From Bacteroidota bacterium (GTDB lineage: Bacteria > Bacteroidota > Bacteroidia > Chitinophagales > Chitinophagaceae), in the NCBI GenBank assembly GCA_005882315.1, contig VBAR01000001.1, forward strand, positions 1,809,736-1,873,735: a DNA stretch of 64,000 bases, read 5' to 3'. The number at the start of each line of letters is the position of its first letter. Position 1 is the first letter of the stretch. The notes below the pieces were generated by a model. The model was not told the DNA's origin. It worked only from the letters and a program-made list of their open reading frames with translations, and searched no databases. The position numbers and the translations under genes are program-made. Positions 27,501-35,522 of this stretch are shown piece after piece.

Positions 27501-28139
27501 ACAAGATTGCAAAGTTTGCGTTTGCAAATGAATCCGCATTTTCTGTTTAATGCGCTGAACTCAATTCAGCAAATGATTCTTGCAAATGAGGAAATGGTAG
27601 CTACAAGGTATTTATCAAGATTTTCAAAATTGTTGCGTACCATCCTTGTTCATAGCGATAAGGAAACAGTAACATTAAAAGAAGAGGTTGAAATTCTAAA
27701 GCTCTATGTAGAACTTGAATCGATACGTTTTAAAGACGCCTTTCACTACGAAATAACCTGTGATAATGAAATAGATGCTGAAGAAGTAAAAATTCCTACA
27801 CTGCTTATCCAGCCATTTGTTGAAAATGCCATTTGGCACGGGCTGATGCATAAAGAAGGACAACGAAATCTTAAAATTGAATTCATTGATAAAGATGAAT
27901 TCATTCATTGCATCATTGAAGACAATGGAATAGGGCGAATACGGGCAAAGGAAATGAAGTTAAAAACCGGGCAGGATATAAAGCATACAAGCAAAGGCAT
28001 ACAAGTTTCGGAAGAAAGATTAAAGGCAATTCAATGTAATGGAGTGGAAGGTTCAATAAATATTATTGATCTCTCAGATGCAGAGGGCAATGCATCAGGA
28101 ACTAGAGTTGAAATTATTTTTCCCACAAAAAACAACTGA
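24522..28139 (+). CDS. Propeller / GAF / LytS-type hybrid sensor histidine kinase
   Basis: 1205 residues. Signal peptide (MQLKKALIISLLFLFNSKLL), propeller blades over about 30-670, Y_Y_Y domain near 700-778 (SLPPGKYIFKVRISNDNRNW), a transmembrane helix near 781-803, an intracellular GAF domain near 816-968 (VGKGIVGTVAATGKALLVSD, PMIVDGKVIGVIDSEH), a coiled linker, then His_kinase with H-box MNPHFLFNALNSIQQM (about 1001), N-box VENAIWHG (about 1099) and an intact DNGIGR lid motif (about 1131). The intact lid separates it from the other three kinases. The GAF domain suggests integration of a cytosolic ligand with the external signal. Two bases separate it from its LytTR regulator. Confidence 0.93.
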   Translation: MQLKKALIISLLFLFNSKLLTQSNTVFQHLNTTNGLSYIGVNGTCVDKNGNLWIATGNGLNMFNGKTVEKYFATEIPELQSSNIVQVTCDSNNRVWILTAGGFATLLDEKRKFHRVAIYENQKLVKVNSILYTANYGIVLYCGNGNYHLNPDALPGKQDSLTNKIFRFLPLKGYRRELVKGYGRTVGFDEEYYLLVFEDIFFKVAYKDNTVERYYLYPHLVSLIKWGTNEWLACDKKTFEVKAINLVTGEISYPFKDLKDQFDRPINCILNAAARISTNEYLFTTQNAGIYIYNTISGKINNYRHNISDPSSLSNDNQNIVTKGKDGWIFIVCNPKGISYFNRNDIISNQTVFTDGRGNGYDGLIAGITTKDNNTYYFGTVSGMMEWKRNTNTATFINLTGKQPNPVYGNQQASSIVIDKYDKIWAATVDNGIVVMNKSLQQIRTIKSEEANKKSLKVKKVNRLLIGPDEFIWVCGRNGISRINPVNYEIENFENSPLKRLDSFPVVPLYFSDSNNLWIATAFDGMYHYNLATKTLEEVASYKPYWREGIYDLGSDNAGNIYVAGRKGLKILYPGGRVKLITPKEGLLIDGGESILRDKHGRMWIGNDIGVVCYNPADSSLRSFDVRYGLSIYGFLIGFYFQMPNGEFFFGTPKGVQYFHPDSLYNKKVSLNVSVNKIETKRITSNITGSEIFHLVAADNKVTFYFGTVDFSPHIRTYYEYKLVDLDKEWIKLADQNSVRYNSLPPGKYIFKVRISNDNRNWQESDNEVTIIIAAPFYQTWWFKTAGILLGLLLIWYVLKYYQKKQVKQREELETELVINYFASQINRHQKTDDLLWDVAKNCISRLNFEDCVIYLKDEEKNILIQKAAYGPKSPVDFSIHQPIEIPVGKGIVGTVAATGKALLVSDTQADTRYIVDDARRNSELAVPMIVDGKVIGVIDSEHHRKNFFTPKHLQILSTIAVLCVNQIRRTQAEEEKQKARIEALQNKQKAVETRLQSLRLQMNPHFLFNALNSIQQMILANEEMVATRYLSRFSKLLRTILVHSDKETVTLKEEVEILKLYVELESIRFKDAFHYEITCDNEIDAEEVKIPTLLIQPFVENAIWHGLMHKEGQRNLKIEFIDKDEFIHCIIEDNGIGRIRAKEMKLKTGQDIKHTSKGIQVSEERLKAIQCNGVEGSINIIDLSDAEGNASGTRVEIIFPTKNN

Positions 28140-28141
28140 TC

Positions 28142-28882
28142 ATGCTAAAAGTATTATTGATTGACGATGAGGAAAGGGCAACGGATGCCCTCCGGCTGAT
28201 GATTGAAAAAACAATACCGGAAATACAACAAGTAAGAGTTTGTAATGACTCCCGTATTGCCGCCGATATTATTCATGAATATCAACCTGCGTTGATATTT
28301 CTTGATATTCAAATGCCGCACCTGAATGGGTTTCAGCTGCTGGAAAAAATGCCTAATAAGAATTTCAAGATCATTTTTACAACGGCTTATAATGAATATG
28401 CAATACAAGCTATCCGTTTCAGCGCATTTGATTATTTGCTGAAACCGGTTGATATGGAAGAGTTGCAGGCCACCGTTCATCGTTTTCTTGAAGGCAATGA
28501 AGATTACAAACAGCAATATGAACTGCTGAAAAACATTATGCATAATATACAAGTGCCTTCAGCAGAAGAGTTCAGGCTGGCATTGCCAACAAAAGATGGT
28601 GTTCATTTTTTACAGCCGCAGGATATTGTGCGTTGTGAAGCTGTTGGCAATTACACAAAATTTTTTGTCAGCAATAATAAAACCTACCTTATTTCAAGAA
28701 CATTGGGTGAGTATGATACGCTACTCACTCCTCACAATTTTATCCGCACACATAAAAGCCATTTAGTAAATAAAAAATATATTTCCTTTATTGATCATGA
28801 CGGTTTTGCTGTATTGAAAGATAATAGCAAAGTGGAGGTGAGCCGTAGAAGAAAAGAAGATGTGATGGCATCATTAAAGTAA
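28142..28882 (+). CDS. LytTR-family response regulator
   Basis: 246 residues. Receiver domain with D55 in IFLDIQMPHLNG, TTAYNEYAIQAI and LLKPVDME; LytTR domain from about 140 with RCEAVGNYTKFFVS, FIRTHKSHLVNKKYI and VEVSRRRKEDVMASLK. Its LytTR half resembles the stand-alone LytTR proteins (RTH-x-(S/T)HLVN) more than the other three response regulators. Follows the GAF-containing kinase by two bases and is its partner. Confidence 0.93.
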   Translation: MLKVLLIDDEERATDALRLMIEKTIPEIQQVRVCNDSRIAADIIHEYQPALIFLDIQMPHLNGFQLLEKMPNKNFKIIFTTAYNEYAIQAIRFSAFDYLLKPVDMEELQATVHRFLEGNEDYKQQYELLKNIMHNIQVPSAEEFRLALPTKDGVHFLQPQDIVRCEAVGNYTKFFVSNNKTYLISRTLGEYDTLLTPHNFIRTHKSHLVNKKYISFIDHDGFAVLKDNSKVEVSRRRKEDVMASLK

Positions 28883-28957
28883 CTATTAAATAGCCTGTTC
28901 GTTTTGCAGGCTGTGGACTTACAGGGTATTTTCCTTCTTTAATATTATCTTCATGGC

Positions 28958-29560
28958 ATGGGCTTACTCCAATTCATTACTTATGCCGGTATTTTTGTAT
29001 TTGCATTGACCGGTGCATTCAAAGCAAGGTCATATAAAATGGATGTGTTCGGGGGAATTGTATTGGCTTTTGTTACAGCTTATGGGGGAGGAACGCTTCG
29101 TGATTTATTGATCGGGATAAAACCTGTGAACTGGATAAATGATAATGTAGCATTGGGCCTTGTATTTGCCGGCACTTTTTTTACTTTTTTGCTGAAGGAG
29201 AATGTGAAAAGGATAAAGCGTACAATTTTTTTTACAGATGCAATTGGTTTAGGATTATTTACGGCCTGGGGTATTGAAGTAGCCTTGCGAAACGGGGTGA
29301 ATGATGTATATGCATTAGTAATGGGTGTTATTACCGCTACTTTCGGAGGTTTGATCGCCGATCTTTTTTGCAGTGTTATACCTAACCTGTTGAAGAAAGG
29401 AGAACTATATGCAACCGCATGTGCAATTGGAGGTGGAGTTTATCTGTTACTTAAATATATTCCTCTTGAGTATAATACCAGTTTAGTTGTTTGTGTGCTC
29501 GTTGTTGTAGGTATCCGCATTTATTCAAAAAGGAAAAGATTAATGCTGCCGGACATTTAA
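28958..29560 (+). CDS. TRIC-family (UPF0126) trimeric cation channel protein
   Basis: 200 residues with about six to seven transmembrane segments arranged as two homologous halves. The first half has the family's GGGTLRDLL signature (AYGGGTLRDLLIGIKPVNWI). In the second half the matching motif is GGLIADLF, with Ala where Arg is usual. Bacterial TRIC homologues are trimeric inner-membrane channels permeable to monovalent cations; physiological role here is unknown. Convergent with the transglutaminase gene, whose stop is directly adjacent. Confidence 0.88.
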   Translation: MGLLQFITYAGIFVFALTGAFKARSYKMDVFGGIVLAFVTAYGGGTLRDLLIGIKPVNWINDNVALGLVFAGTFFTFLLKENVKRIKRTIFFTDAIGLGLFTAWGIEVALRNGVNDVYALVMGVITATFGGLIADLFCSVIPNLLKKGELYATACAIGGGVYLLLKYIPLEYNTSLVVCVLVVVGIRIYSKRKRLMLPDI

Positions 29561-30523
29561 CTATTGCTGCTGTTGTTGCTGCATCTCCATAAATCTTCTG
29601 TATGAATTATCAGGTACCCCGGGATTTTGCACCTGGTAAGTAAAAACAGGCGTCAATGAATCATCTTCTTTTTTAGGCGAACCATTTTCAATTGTTACAG
29701 ATACTTCCAGGGTATGTTCAGATGATCCTTTATAAGTTCCTTTGACAGGAGTGCAATCAGAAAAACTTCTGCCAATAGCTAGGCGTACATGCCGATCACT
29801 TACTATGCAGTTATTAGTTGGGTCAAGACCGATCCAACCATAGAAAGGAATATAGGCTTCTACCCATGCATGCGTAGCACCTTCGCCCCGCAGCTCATGA
29901 TTTTTTGGACAGATATAACCACTTACATAACGGGCAGGAATGCCAATAATACGCAACATCACCAATAACACATGGGCAAAATCCTGGCATACTCCAGCTT
30001 TTATTTTCCATATCTCATCTACTTTAGTTTCTACATTGGTGATACCTTTTTTGTATTCAAAATTATCATACACATGGGATGATAATAATTTACTCACTTC
30101 AAGAGGAGTAGCAGAATCACTTATCAAAGAAGAAGCAAGTGCCATGATTTCTGAATAGGAATTAAATTTTTCCAATGCAAGAAAATCCAGGAATGGGGCT
30201 TGCTCCGGAGCAGCATTCAACATTTCCCATTGGGTAGAAGCTTCTGCATCATCCGTAGGCAATTGTACTTCATGTATTATAACATCAATGGTTGATCGTA
30301 TAGTAAGATCTGCATGTGGCTTGATCACTGAAAAATCTCCTACCTGGTTGCCAAAATAATCAGTGAATATTTCAACGTTTGGTTGGTGTGTAATAACGAT
30401 CTCATGTTTTTTTACTTCCTGTTGCTCATCATTCAGCGGAAACAGCATTACCTGGTTGGCACTGTCAATAACAGGAGAAGGATATGTGTAACGGGTGATA
30501 TGTTTGATACGGTACTGTGACAT
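29561..30523 (-). CDS. Transglutaminase-like cysteine protease family protein
   Basis: 320 residues from ATG 30523 (MSQYRIKHITRYTYPSPV), the normal family N-terminus; a GTG at 30547 would overlap the previous stop and add eight residues. An N-terminal beta domain is followed by the transglutaminase core: Cys in GVCQDFAHVLLVMLR, His in GATHAWVEAYIPFYGW and Asp in LDPTNN make the catalytic triad. A poly-Gln tail (MEMQQQQQQ) closes it. Third member of the ATP-grasp / alpha-E / transglutaminase operon found in many bacteria; the substrate is not established. Confidence 0.9.
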   Translation of the reverse strand: MSQYRIKHITRYTYPSPVIDSANQVMLFPLNDEQQEVKKHEIVITHQPNVEIFTDYFGNQVGDFSVIKPHADLTIRSTIDVIIHEVQLPTDDAEASTQWEMLNAAPEQAPFLDFLALEKFNSYSEIMALASSLISDSATPLEVSKLLSSHVYDNFEYKKGITNVETKVDEIWKIKAGVCQDFAHVLLVMLRIIGIPARYVSGYICPKNHELRGEGATHAWVEAYIPFYGWIGLDPTNNCIVSDRHVRLAIGRSFSDCTPVKGTYKGSSEHTLEVSVTIENGSPKKEDDSLTPVFTYQVQNPGVPDNSYRRFMEMQQQQQQ

Positions 30524-30543
30524 ATTTACAAAATTCTGTTTAT

Positions 30544-31479
30544 TCACGAATTACCAAAATAATATTGATTCAATCCTGAGGCTATTCCAAACAATTCATT
30601 CCGTGTTTGCTGCAATAAATTTTTGAGGCCATCACTGTCCTGCGGCTGGATATTACTGTATTTAACATTATTCATAGCACGGCCAATTAAAAATTCCAAC
30701 TGCTCATAACTTTCAGGAAGACTTTCTGTTTTTAGGCGTTCAAAATAACGGGATATCTGCTGCAGGCAATATAAAACTGAATGCGGGAAACTGGTGTTGT
30801 ACAAAATTTGTTGTAAAACAAAATCCACCTGGAAATTTCCGCGGTGTGTTTTTAAATACAACTCGTAACCTGATAATGAATAAAGCAGGTAACGTAATGC
30901 TGGTACTTCCACCGGTTGCTGTAAATTATAATTCAATTCTTTTAATTTTATGTCCAGCATATCGGCAGAAAGAAATGCCCGTTCGAGGAACTTGCCGATG
31001 TTCAGGTAATTAAAACCTTCACCGCGGGCCATAGTAATATCTACCGTGCCATGATATAGCATACCATGATGGATCAAAGTATCCATTGCTGATACGGGAT
31101 CGCCAAACTGTACTTGTTGTTGTATATCTTCTGCGCGGATCAAATGATAATAATCATTCAGGCATTGCCATACTTCTTTAGTGATATGGTCCTGCACGGC
31201 TCTTGCATTTTCCCTCGCACGGGTTACATTATTAATAACAGAAGCCCTGTTGTTGCGGTCGAGCAGCATGTGCTCAATTACTTTTGAAGAATTGTCTTCA
31301 AAAATGATCGTTTCTTCAGCAGGCAAGTCACTATAAGCATGTAATACCTGGCTCCATGTAAAATCTTTTACTTCATCCTGCGACGATACATAATTAGTAC
31401 GCAACAAACGAAGTACCCCATTCGTTCGTTCCATATAGCGGGCCATCCAGAAAACAGAATCAGCAACGCGGCTTAACAT
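30544..31479 (-). CDS. Alpha-E domain-containing protein
   Basis: 311 residues from ATG 31479 (MLSRVADSVFWMARYMERTN, the family signature); a TTG nine codons upstream lies next to the inverted repeat and is rejected. Almost wholly alpha-helical, single alpha-E (DUF403) domain. The family nearly always occurs next to a circularly permuted ATP-grasp protein and a transglutaminase-like protein, as here, and is thought to act with them in an uncharacterised peptide-bond-forming or modifying pathway. Stop lies 20 bases before the downstream ATG. Confidence 0.9.
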   Translation of the reverse strand: MLSRVADSVFWMARYMERTNGVLRLLRTNYVSSQDEVKDFTWSQVLHAYSDLPAEETIIFEDNSSKVIEHMLLDRNNRASVINNVTRARENARAVQDHITKEVWQCLNDYYHLIRAEDIQQQVQFGDPVSAMDTLIHHGMLYHGTVDITMARGEGFNYLNIGKFLERAFLSADMLDIKLKELNYNLQQPVEVPALRYLLYSLSGYELYLKTHRGNFQVDFVLQQILYNTSFPHSVLYCLQQISRYFERLKTESLPESYEQLEFLIGRAMNNVKYSNIQPQDSDGLKNLLQQTRNELFGIASGLNQYYFGNS

Positions 31480-31504
31480 TTTAAAATAGCATTTGTTTTT
31501 GTGC

Positions 31505-31959
31505 AAGCTTTGAGCTTATAGCTTTGAGCTATGAGCCGGTCATGCATTTTTAAGATTTATTAAGTTTATTCATAAAGCTCATAATCATTTTTTCTTCTTC
31601 ATCCAGCATTTGTAAACCCTGCGATAGTAAACCTTGGTCACCAAAGTTTAAAGCTTTTGCAATCAGAAACTGTGTTTCCAGCTCAAATGATGAGCCCAAT
31701 GAAATTTCAACAAACCTCGAATAATCTTTTTCGCTGGTTCTGCTGCTTCCTTCTGCAATGTTTGAAGGAATTGAAACGGCTGCTTTTGTAATTTGTTGAG
31801 ACAAGGCATATCTTTCACTTTTTGGAAAAGTATCAACAAGCTTATAACTTGTTACAGCAATGTCAAACCCTTTCTGCCAGATTTTTAGTTCTTTAAAATT
31901 TCTCATATGGTCAAGTTTTGATTTTGCTTTTTTTGCTCAAAGCTCATTGCTCAAAGCTT
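31505..31959. mobile_element. Inverted-repeat-bounded insertion carrying a four-helix-bundle gene
   Basis: Left arm 31505-31529 begins AAGCTTTGAGC, right arm 31935-31959 ends GCTCAAAGCTT. The arms are reverse complements over 25 bases except four central positions, each made of two AGCTTTGAGC blocks. They enclose exactly one gene (31550-31906) and separate two genes normally adjacent in this operon. The layout matches the intervening sequences of 23S rRNA genes, which carry this same protein family inside an inverted-repeat stem. Mobility is inference. Confidence 0.5.
31550..31906 (-). CDS. Four-helix-bundle protein (23S rRNA intervening-sequence protein family)
   Basis: 118 residues, family length. 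Signatures: NFKELKIWQKGFDIAVTSYK, FPKSERYALSQQITKAAVSI, PSNIAEGSSRTSEKDYSRFV and EISLGSSFELETQFLIA. The fold is an up-down four-helix bundle forming a pentameric barrel; relatives include Avd of diversity-generating retroelements. No reverse transcriptase or variable repeat is present here. The gene sits between the ATP-grasp and alpha-E genes, bounded by an inverted repeat, so it appears inserted. Biological role of the free-standing family is not established. Confidence 0.9.
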   Translation of the reverse strand: MRNFKELKIWQKGFDIAVTSYKLVDTFPKSERYALSQQITKAAVSIPSNIAEGSSRTSEKDYSRFVEISLGSSFELETQFLIAKALNFGDQGLLSQGLQMLDEEEKMIMSFMNKLNKS

Positions 31960-33407
31960 TACTTGCTTAACACCCATGTATCCTTACTTCCTCCACCCTG
32001 AGATGAATTCACAACCAGCGAACCTTCTTTCAATGCAACTCTTGTTAATCCGCCGGGAACAATATCAATTCCATCCGGCCCATACAATGCATAAGGTCTT
32101 AAGTCAACACGCCTTGGTTGCAACACGCCATTTATATAACACGGAGATGATGATAAGCTGATGATCGGTTGTGCAATAAAGCCTCTTGGTTCGTCTTCAA
32201 TTGCTTTTTTAAACTCATCCATTTGCTCTTCTGTTGCGGCATTACCGATCAACATACCATATCCACCCGATTCATTGGTTCGCTTGATCACCATATTATT
32301 CATATTATCAAAAACCAGTTTCCTGTTTTCAGGAATACCTAATTGATAAGTTGGAACATTTTTTAATATCGGTTCTTCATTGAGGTAATATCTTATCATT
32401 GCAGGCACATATACATATACAGCTTTATCATCGGCCACGCCATTACCCATGGCATTTACAATAGCTACATTGCCTTTTCTATATGCACCATAAATACCCG
32501 GTACACCCAGCATACTGTCTGCACGGAAAACTAACGGATCAATAAATTCATCATCTACTCTCCGGTAAATAACATCCACTTGTTTCAAACCTGTTGTTGT
32601 TTTCATATACACACGATGATCATCAACAACCAAATCATTTCCTTCCACCAATTCAATTCCCATCAATCTTGCCAGAGTAGTATGTTCAAAATAAGCAGAG
32701 TTATAAATACCGGGACTAAGCAACACAACTGTCGGGTTACTTGTTTGACGGTTTGCTAATGCCATTAAATTTTTTAGCAGCAGATCCGGATAATCTTTTA
32801 CTGAACGAACATGATTCTTTGGTAACAGGTCAGGGAAAATGCGGTAAGTAATACTTCTATTTTCAAGCATATACGAGACACCAGATGGTGTACGTAGGTT
32901 ATCTTCCAGCACATAATAAGTACCGTCATGATCACGGATAAGATCGATACCGGAAATATGGGTGTAAATATCAAATGGCACTGGAACATTTACCATTTGC
33001 CGCACAAAATTCGGACAGGAGTAGATCAGTTTGGCCGGAATGATACCATCTTTAATGATAAACTGGTGATGATAAATATCTTTAAGAAAAATGTTCAGTG
33101 CTTTCAGTCTTTGCTTGATGCCTTTATCAATATGTTCCCACTCCGCCGCTTCAATGATGCGGGGAATGATATCAAAAGGAAATATTTTTTCAATGCCTTC
33201 GCCACTGCTGTAAACGGTGAAGGTGATGCCCTGGCTCATAAATAATTTTTTTGCCAGTTCATCTTTATGTGTCATTTCTTCAGCTGATAGATCTTCGATG
33301 GCCTTTACAAAATTCTTATAGGGTGTACGGATACCCGCTGCAGCAAACATCTCATCCCAGACCTTGGGTTGTACATGATATGATTGCAGCAATGAGTTAT
33401 CCTTCAT
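31959..33407 (-). CDS. Circularly permuted ATP-grasp type 2 family protein
   Basis: 482 residues. Recognisable blocks: FDIIPRIIEAAEWEHIDKGI, RLKALNIFLKDIYHHQFIIK, DGTYYVLEDNLRTPSGVSYM (metal/ATP-binding Asp, Glu, Asn), VVLLSPGIYNSAYFEHTTLA and VIKRTNESGGYGMLIG. These define the circularly permuted ATP-grasp (DUF404/407) family, predicted to form amide or peptide bonds with ATP. First gene of the operon with alpha-E and transglutaminase proteins. Its TAA touches the right arm of the inverted repeat around the inserted four-helix gene. Confidence 0.92.
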   Translation of the reverse strand: MKDNSLLQSYHVQPKVWDEMFAAAGIRTPYKNFVKAIEDLSAEEMTHKDELAKKLFMSQGITFTVYSSGEGIEKIFPFDIIPRIIEAAEWEHIDKGIKQRLKALNIFLKDIYHHQFIIKDGIIPAKLIYSCPNFVRQMVNVPVPFDIYTHISGIDLIRDHDGTYYVLEDNLRTPSGVSYMLENRSITYRIFPDLLPKNHVRSVKDYPDLLLKNLMALANRQTSNPTVVLLSPGIYNSAYFEHTTLARLMGIELVEGNDLVVDDHRVYMKTTTGLKQVDVIYRRVDDEFIDPLVFRADSMLGVPGIYGAYRKGNVAIVNAMGNGVADDKAVYVYVPAMIRYYLNEEPILKNVPTYQLGIPENRKLVFDNMNNMVIKRTNESGGYGMLIGNAATEEQMDEFKKAIEDEPRGFIAQPIISLSSSPCYINGVLQPRRVDLRPYALYGPDGIDIVPGGLTRVALKEGSLVVNSSQGGGSKDTWVLSK

Positions 33408-33474
33408 ATATGATGAATTTACAAAAGAGTTGACAAACGGGTTATTAAGGTTGGGGCAATCGTTGAGGCGGGGT

Positions 33475-33882
33475 TCAGAAACTTCTATGTTCTTTTACCC
33501 AGTTACTAATATAGGATGCAATCTCTGAAGTAGGTGTACCGGGGGCAAATAATTTTCCTACACCCATTTCATTCAATTTTTTCATATCGTCTTCGGGAAT
33601 AATGCCACCACCTGTTAGTAAAACATCATCCATTCCTTTTTCTTTCATTACATCTATCACCTTCGGAAATACAGTCATATGTGCACCCGAAAGAATGCTG
33701 ATACCGATAGCATCCACATCTTCCTGTAAGGCGGCATTCACTACCATTTCAGGTGTTTGGCGGAGACCGGTATAAATTACTTCCATACCGGCATCACGTA
33801 GTGCGGTTGCAATAACTTTTGCACCCCGATCATGTCCATCAAGACCGACTTTTGCTACTAAAACTCTGATAGGTCGTTTCAT
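33475..33882 (-). CDS. Cobalamin-binding domain protein (methylmalonyl-CoA mutase C-terminal type)
   Basis: 135 residues from ATG 33882 ([20 protein letters not shown]); an ATG 15 codons earlier adds an unconserved stretch. Rossmann-like B12-binding domain with the lower-ligand motif DGHDRG, the SILSGAHM segment and GGGIIPEDD. This matches the free-standing small B12-binding subunit or C-terminal domain of methylmalonyl-CoA mutase. No catalytic mutase subunit is nearby, so it presumably joins a large subunit encoded elsewhere. Downstream of the GT39 gene with a 50-base gap. Confidence 0.88.
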   Translation of the reverse strand: MKRPIRVLVAKVGLDGHDRGAKVIATALRDAGMEVIYTGLRQTPEMVVNAALQEDVDAIGISILSGAHMTVFPKVIDVMKEKGMDDVLLTGGGIIPEDDMKKLNEMGVGKLFAPGTPTSEIASYISNWVKEHRSF

Positions 33883-33896
33883 AAAATGATTTAAGT

Positions 33897-33914
33897 CCCG
33901 ATAGTCATCGGGAT
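33897..33914. repeat. Short perfect inverted repeat
   Basis: TCCCGAT and ATCGGGA surround AGTC in the 50-base gap upstream of the B12-binding gene. Could be a transcript hairpin; no T-run follows on either strand. A similar TCCCGAT..ATCGGGA sequence lies inside gltB near 54250. Confidence 0.35.
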
Positions 33915-33931
33915 CAAAATTAAGCATTAAG

Positions 33932-35479
33932 TCAACGCATAAACTTACTCTTTAATTCAGCCACACCTTTTGTAATGATGCTGTTTAAAGAATCGTTACC
34001 ATTCTCATATAAAAAAATCCTCATTCCATTCTCCCTGAAAAGTGGCATATTAATGGAATCTTTTATAGTCATCTTTTCAAATTGCTGAAAAACGATATCG
34101 TCTTTATCAGGGATCTCGTGAGCAACAAGTATTAAGTTTTTTATATCATACTTGTCTGGCATCCATAAAAGAAAGGAGGCATTGTCACTGTATACTTCAG
34201 GCAACTTAGCTTCTTCTCGATAATAATTTAATGCCCCAGCCGAAAAATAGCCATCGCCATAAACCAACGTTTTCATTTTTTGATCCTGTGGCAGGCTATT
34301 ATAAACAGCTCCTGCTTTTAAAGCCATTTCTTTCCATCCCATCATATCAGCAAAATCCTGTGGCAGAGGATGCATGTCCTGGTCCTCCCATTTAAAACTT
34401 CCTGTTTTACTTAAGCCGGTTTTTTTATAATAGTTTGCAAGGGTTTCAGGTTTTGCCAATGGCATGATCAATGGCATCGCAAACAGACCTAATGCCAGTG
34501 GCAGAATAACCATTGCAAACCTTGTCCATCGTAACCGGATCTCAGTAGCTTTTTCCAATTGATAGGCGCCAAAGGCAAATAAGACGGGATAAGCTCCCAA
34601 AGCATAATAGTCTTTGCCCCTTAAAACAATCAGTAGTGTAATTACAAATAAGTAAGTCCATGCGATAAAGCGAAACTGTTTTCCTTGTCCTTTAAAAATT
34701 ACAAATATCAATCCTGCGATCCAGATAAAAACACAAGGCAGGTTCATCATAAACTGACTGGTAATAAAGCCTAAGGCACTATTATACTTTAACTGTTCTT
34801 CCTGCAATTCATTCATATGATTGATAACTGGGAAACGATGATTGTACTGCCACCAAATATTTGGAAGGAATATCAGCAAGCCAATCAAACAAGCAAAATA
34901 AAAATGTTTATTGAGAAATATTTTTCGTTGACGTGTAAATAAAACACCGGCAAGAATACTTAAAGTGTAAAATGCAACTGAATATTTACTCATCATACCA
35001 AGACCTACGGCAATTCCAAAAACATAAAGCCATTTGTTTTGCTGAGTTTGAATAAAGCGAATAACTGAGAATGCCATCAATGTCCAGAAGAATACATCAA
35101 GGAAGCCTGGCATGAATAAAAAGAACAAACGCATATAACCATCAATCATAAAAGGAAGCCATCCCAGGAACAATGCAAAAACTCTTCCACCTAAAGAAAG
35201 AATGATCCTCCCAACCAACAGGAACGTTAAAGCGCCAAATAATGCGGGCCATATTCTTATCCAGAACATGCTAGCACCAAAAAAATTTGTGATCCATGCA
35301 AATACACTTAGCATTGGAGGTATTTCCATATAGCCCCAATCCATATGATTTGCTTCTGCAAGGTATAAGTATTCGTCACGATGCGGTTGGTAAAAACTAT
35401 TTTGCAGAAAAAAGGGAGCTATAAGTTTAATAATAGCCAGTATGAAAAGAAAATTCCTTGTAGACCTGGTTGATTGCAT
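33932..35479 (-). CDS. GT39/ArnT-like membrane glycosyltransferase
   Basis: 515 residues with about ten transmembrane segments. The first external loop holds [20 protein letters not shown] followed by IPP, the DE-motif and GY-x-x-x-PP signature of lipid-linked-sugar glycosyltransferases (PMT/ArnT superfamily). A soluble C-terminal part of ~150 residues follows. Predicted to transfer a sugar from a polyprenyl carrier to a periplasmic acceptor; the acceptor is unknown. Divergent from the aldo/keto reductase gene. Confidence 0.85.
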   Translation of the reverse strand: MQSTRSTRNFLFILAIIKLIAPFFLQNSFYQPHRDEYLYLAEANHMDWGYMEIPPMLSVFAWITNFFGASMFWIRIWPALFGALTFLLVGRIILSLGGRVFALFLGWLPFMIDGYMRLFFLFMPGFLDVFFWTLMAFSVIRFIQTQQNKWLYVFGIAVGLGMMSKYSVAFYTLSILAGVLFTRQRKIFLNKHFYFACLIGLLIFLPNIWWQYNHRFPVINHMNELQEEQLKYNSALGFITSQFMMNLPCVFIWIAGLIFVIFKGQGKQFRFIAWTYLFVITLLIVLRGKDYYALGAYPVLFAFGAYQLEKATEIRLRWTRFAMVILPLALGLFAMPLIMPLAKPETLANYYKKTGLSKTGSFKWEDQDMHPLPQDFADMMGWKEMALKAGAVYNSLPQDQKMKTLVYGDGYFSAGALNYYREEAKLPEVYSDNASFLLWMPDKYDIKNLILVAHEIPDKDDIVFQQFEKMTIKDSINMPLFRENGMRIFLYENGNDSLNSIITKGVAELKSKFMR

Positions 35480-35522
35480 AAGTTCAAGATAATTATTTTC
35501 AGGGTATTTAATAAATTACAGT

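Noticed and set aside
31550-31906. Diversity-generating retroelement (four-helix protein related to Avd)
   Set aside because: No reverse transcriptase gene and no template/variable repeat pair were found; the protein fits the free-standing IVP family.
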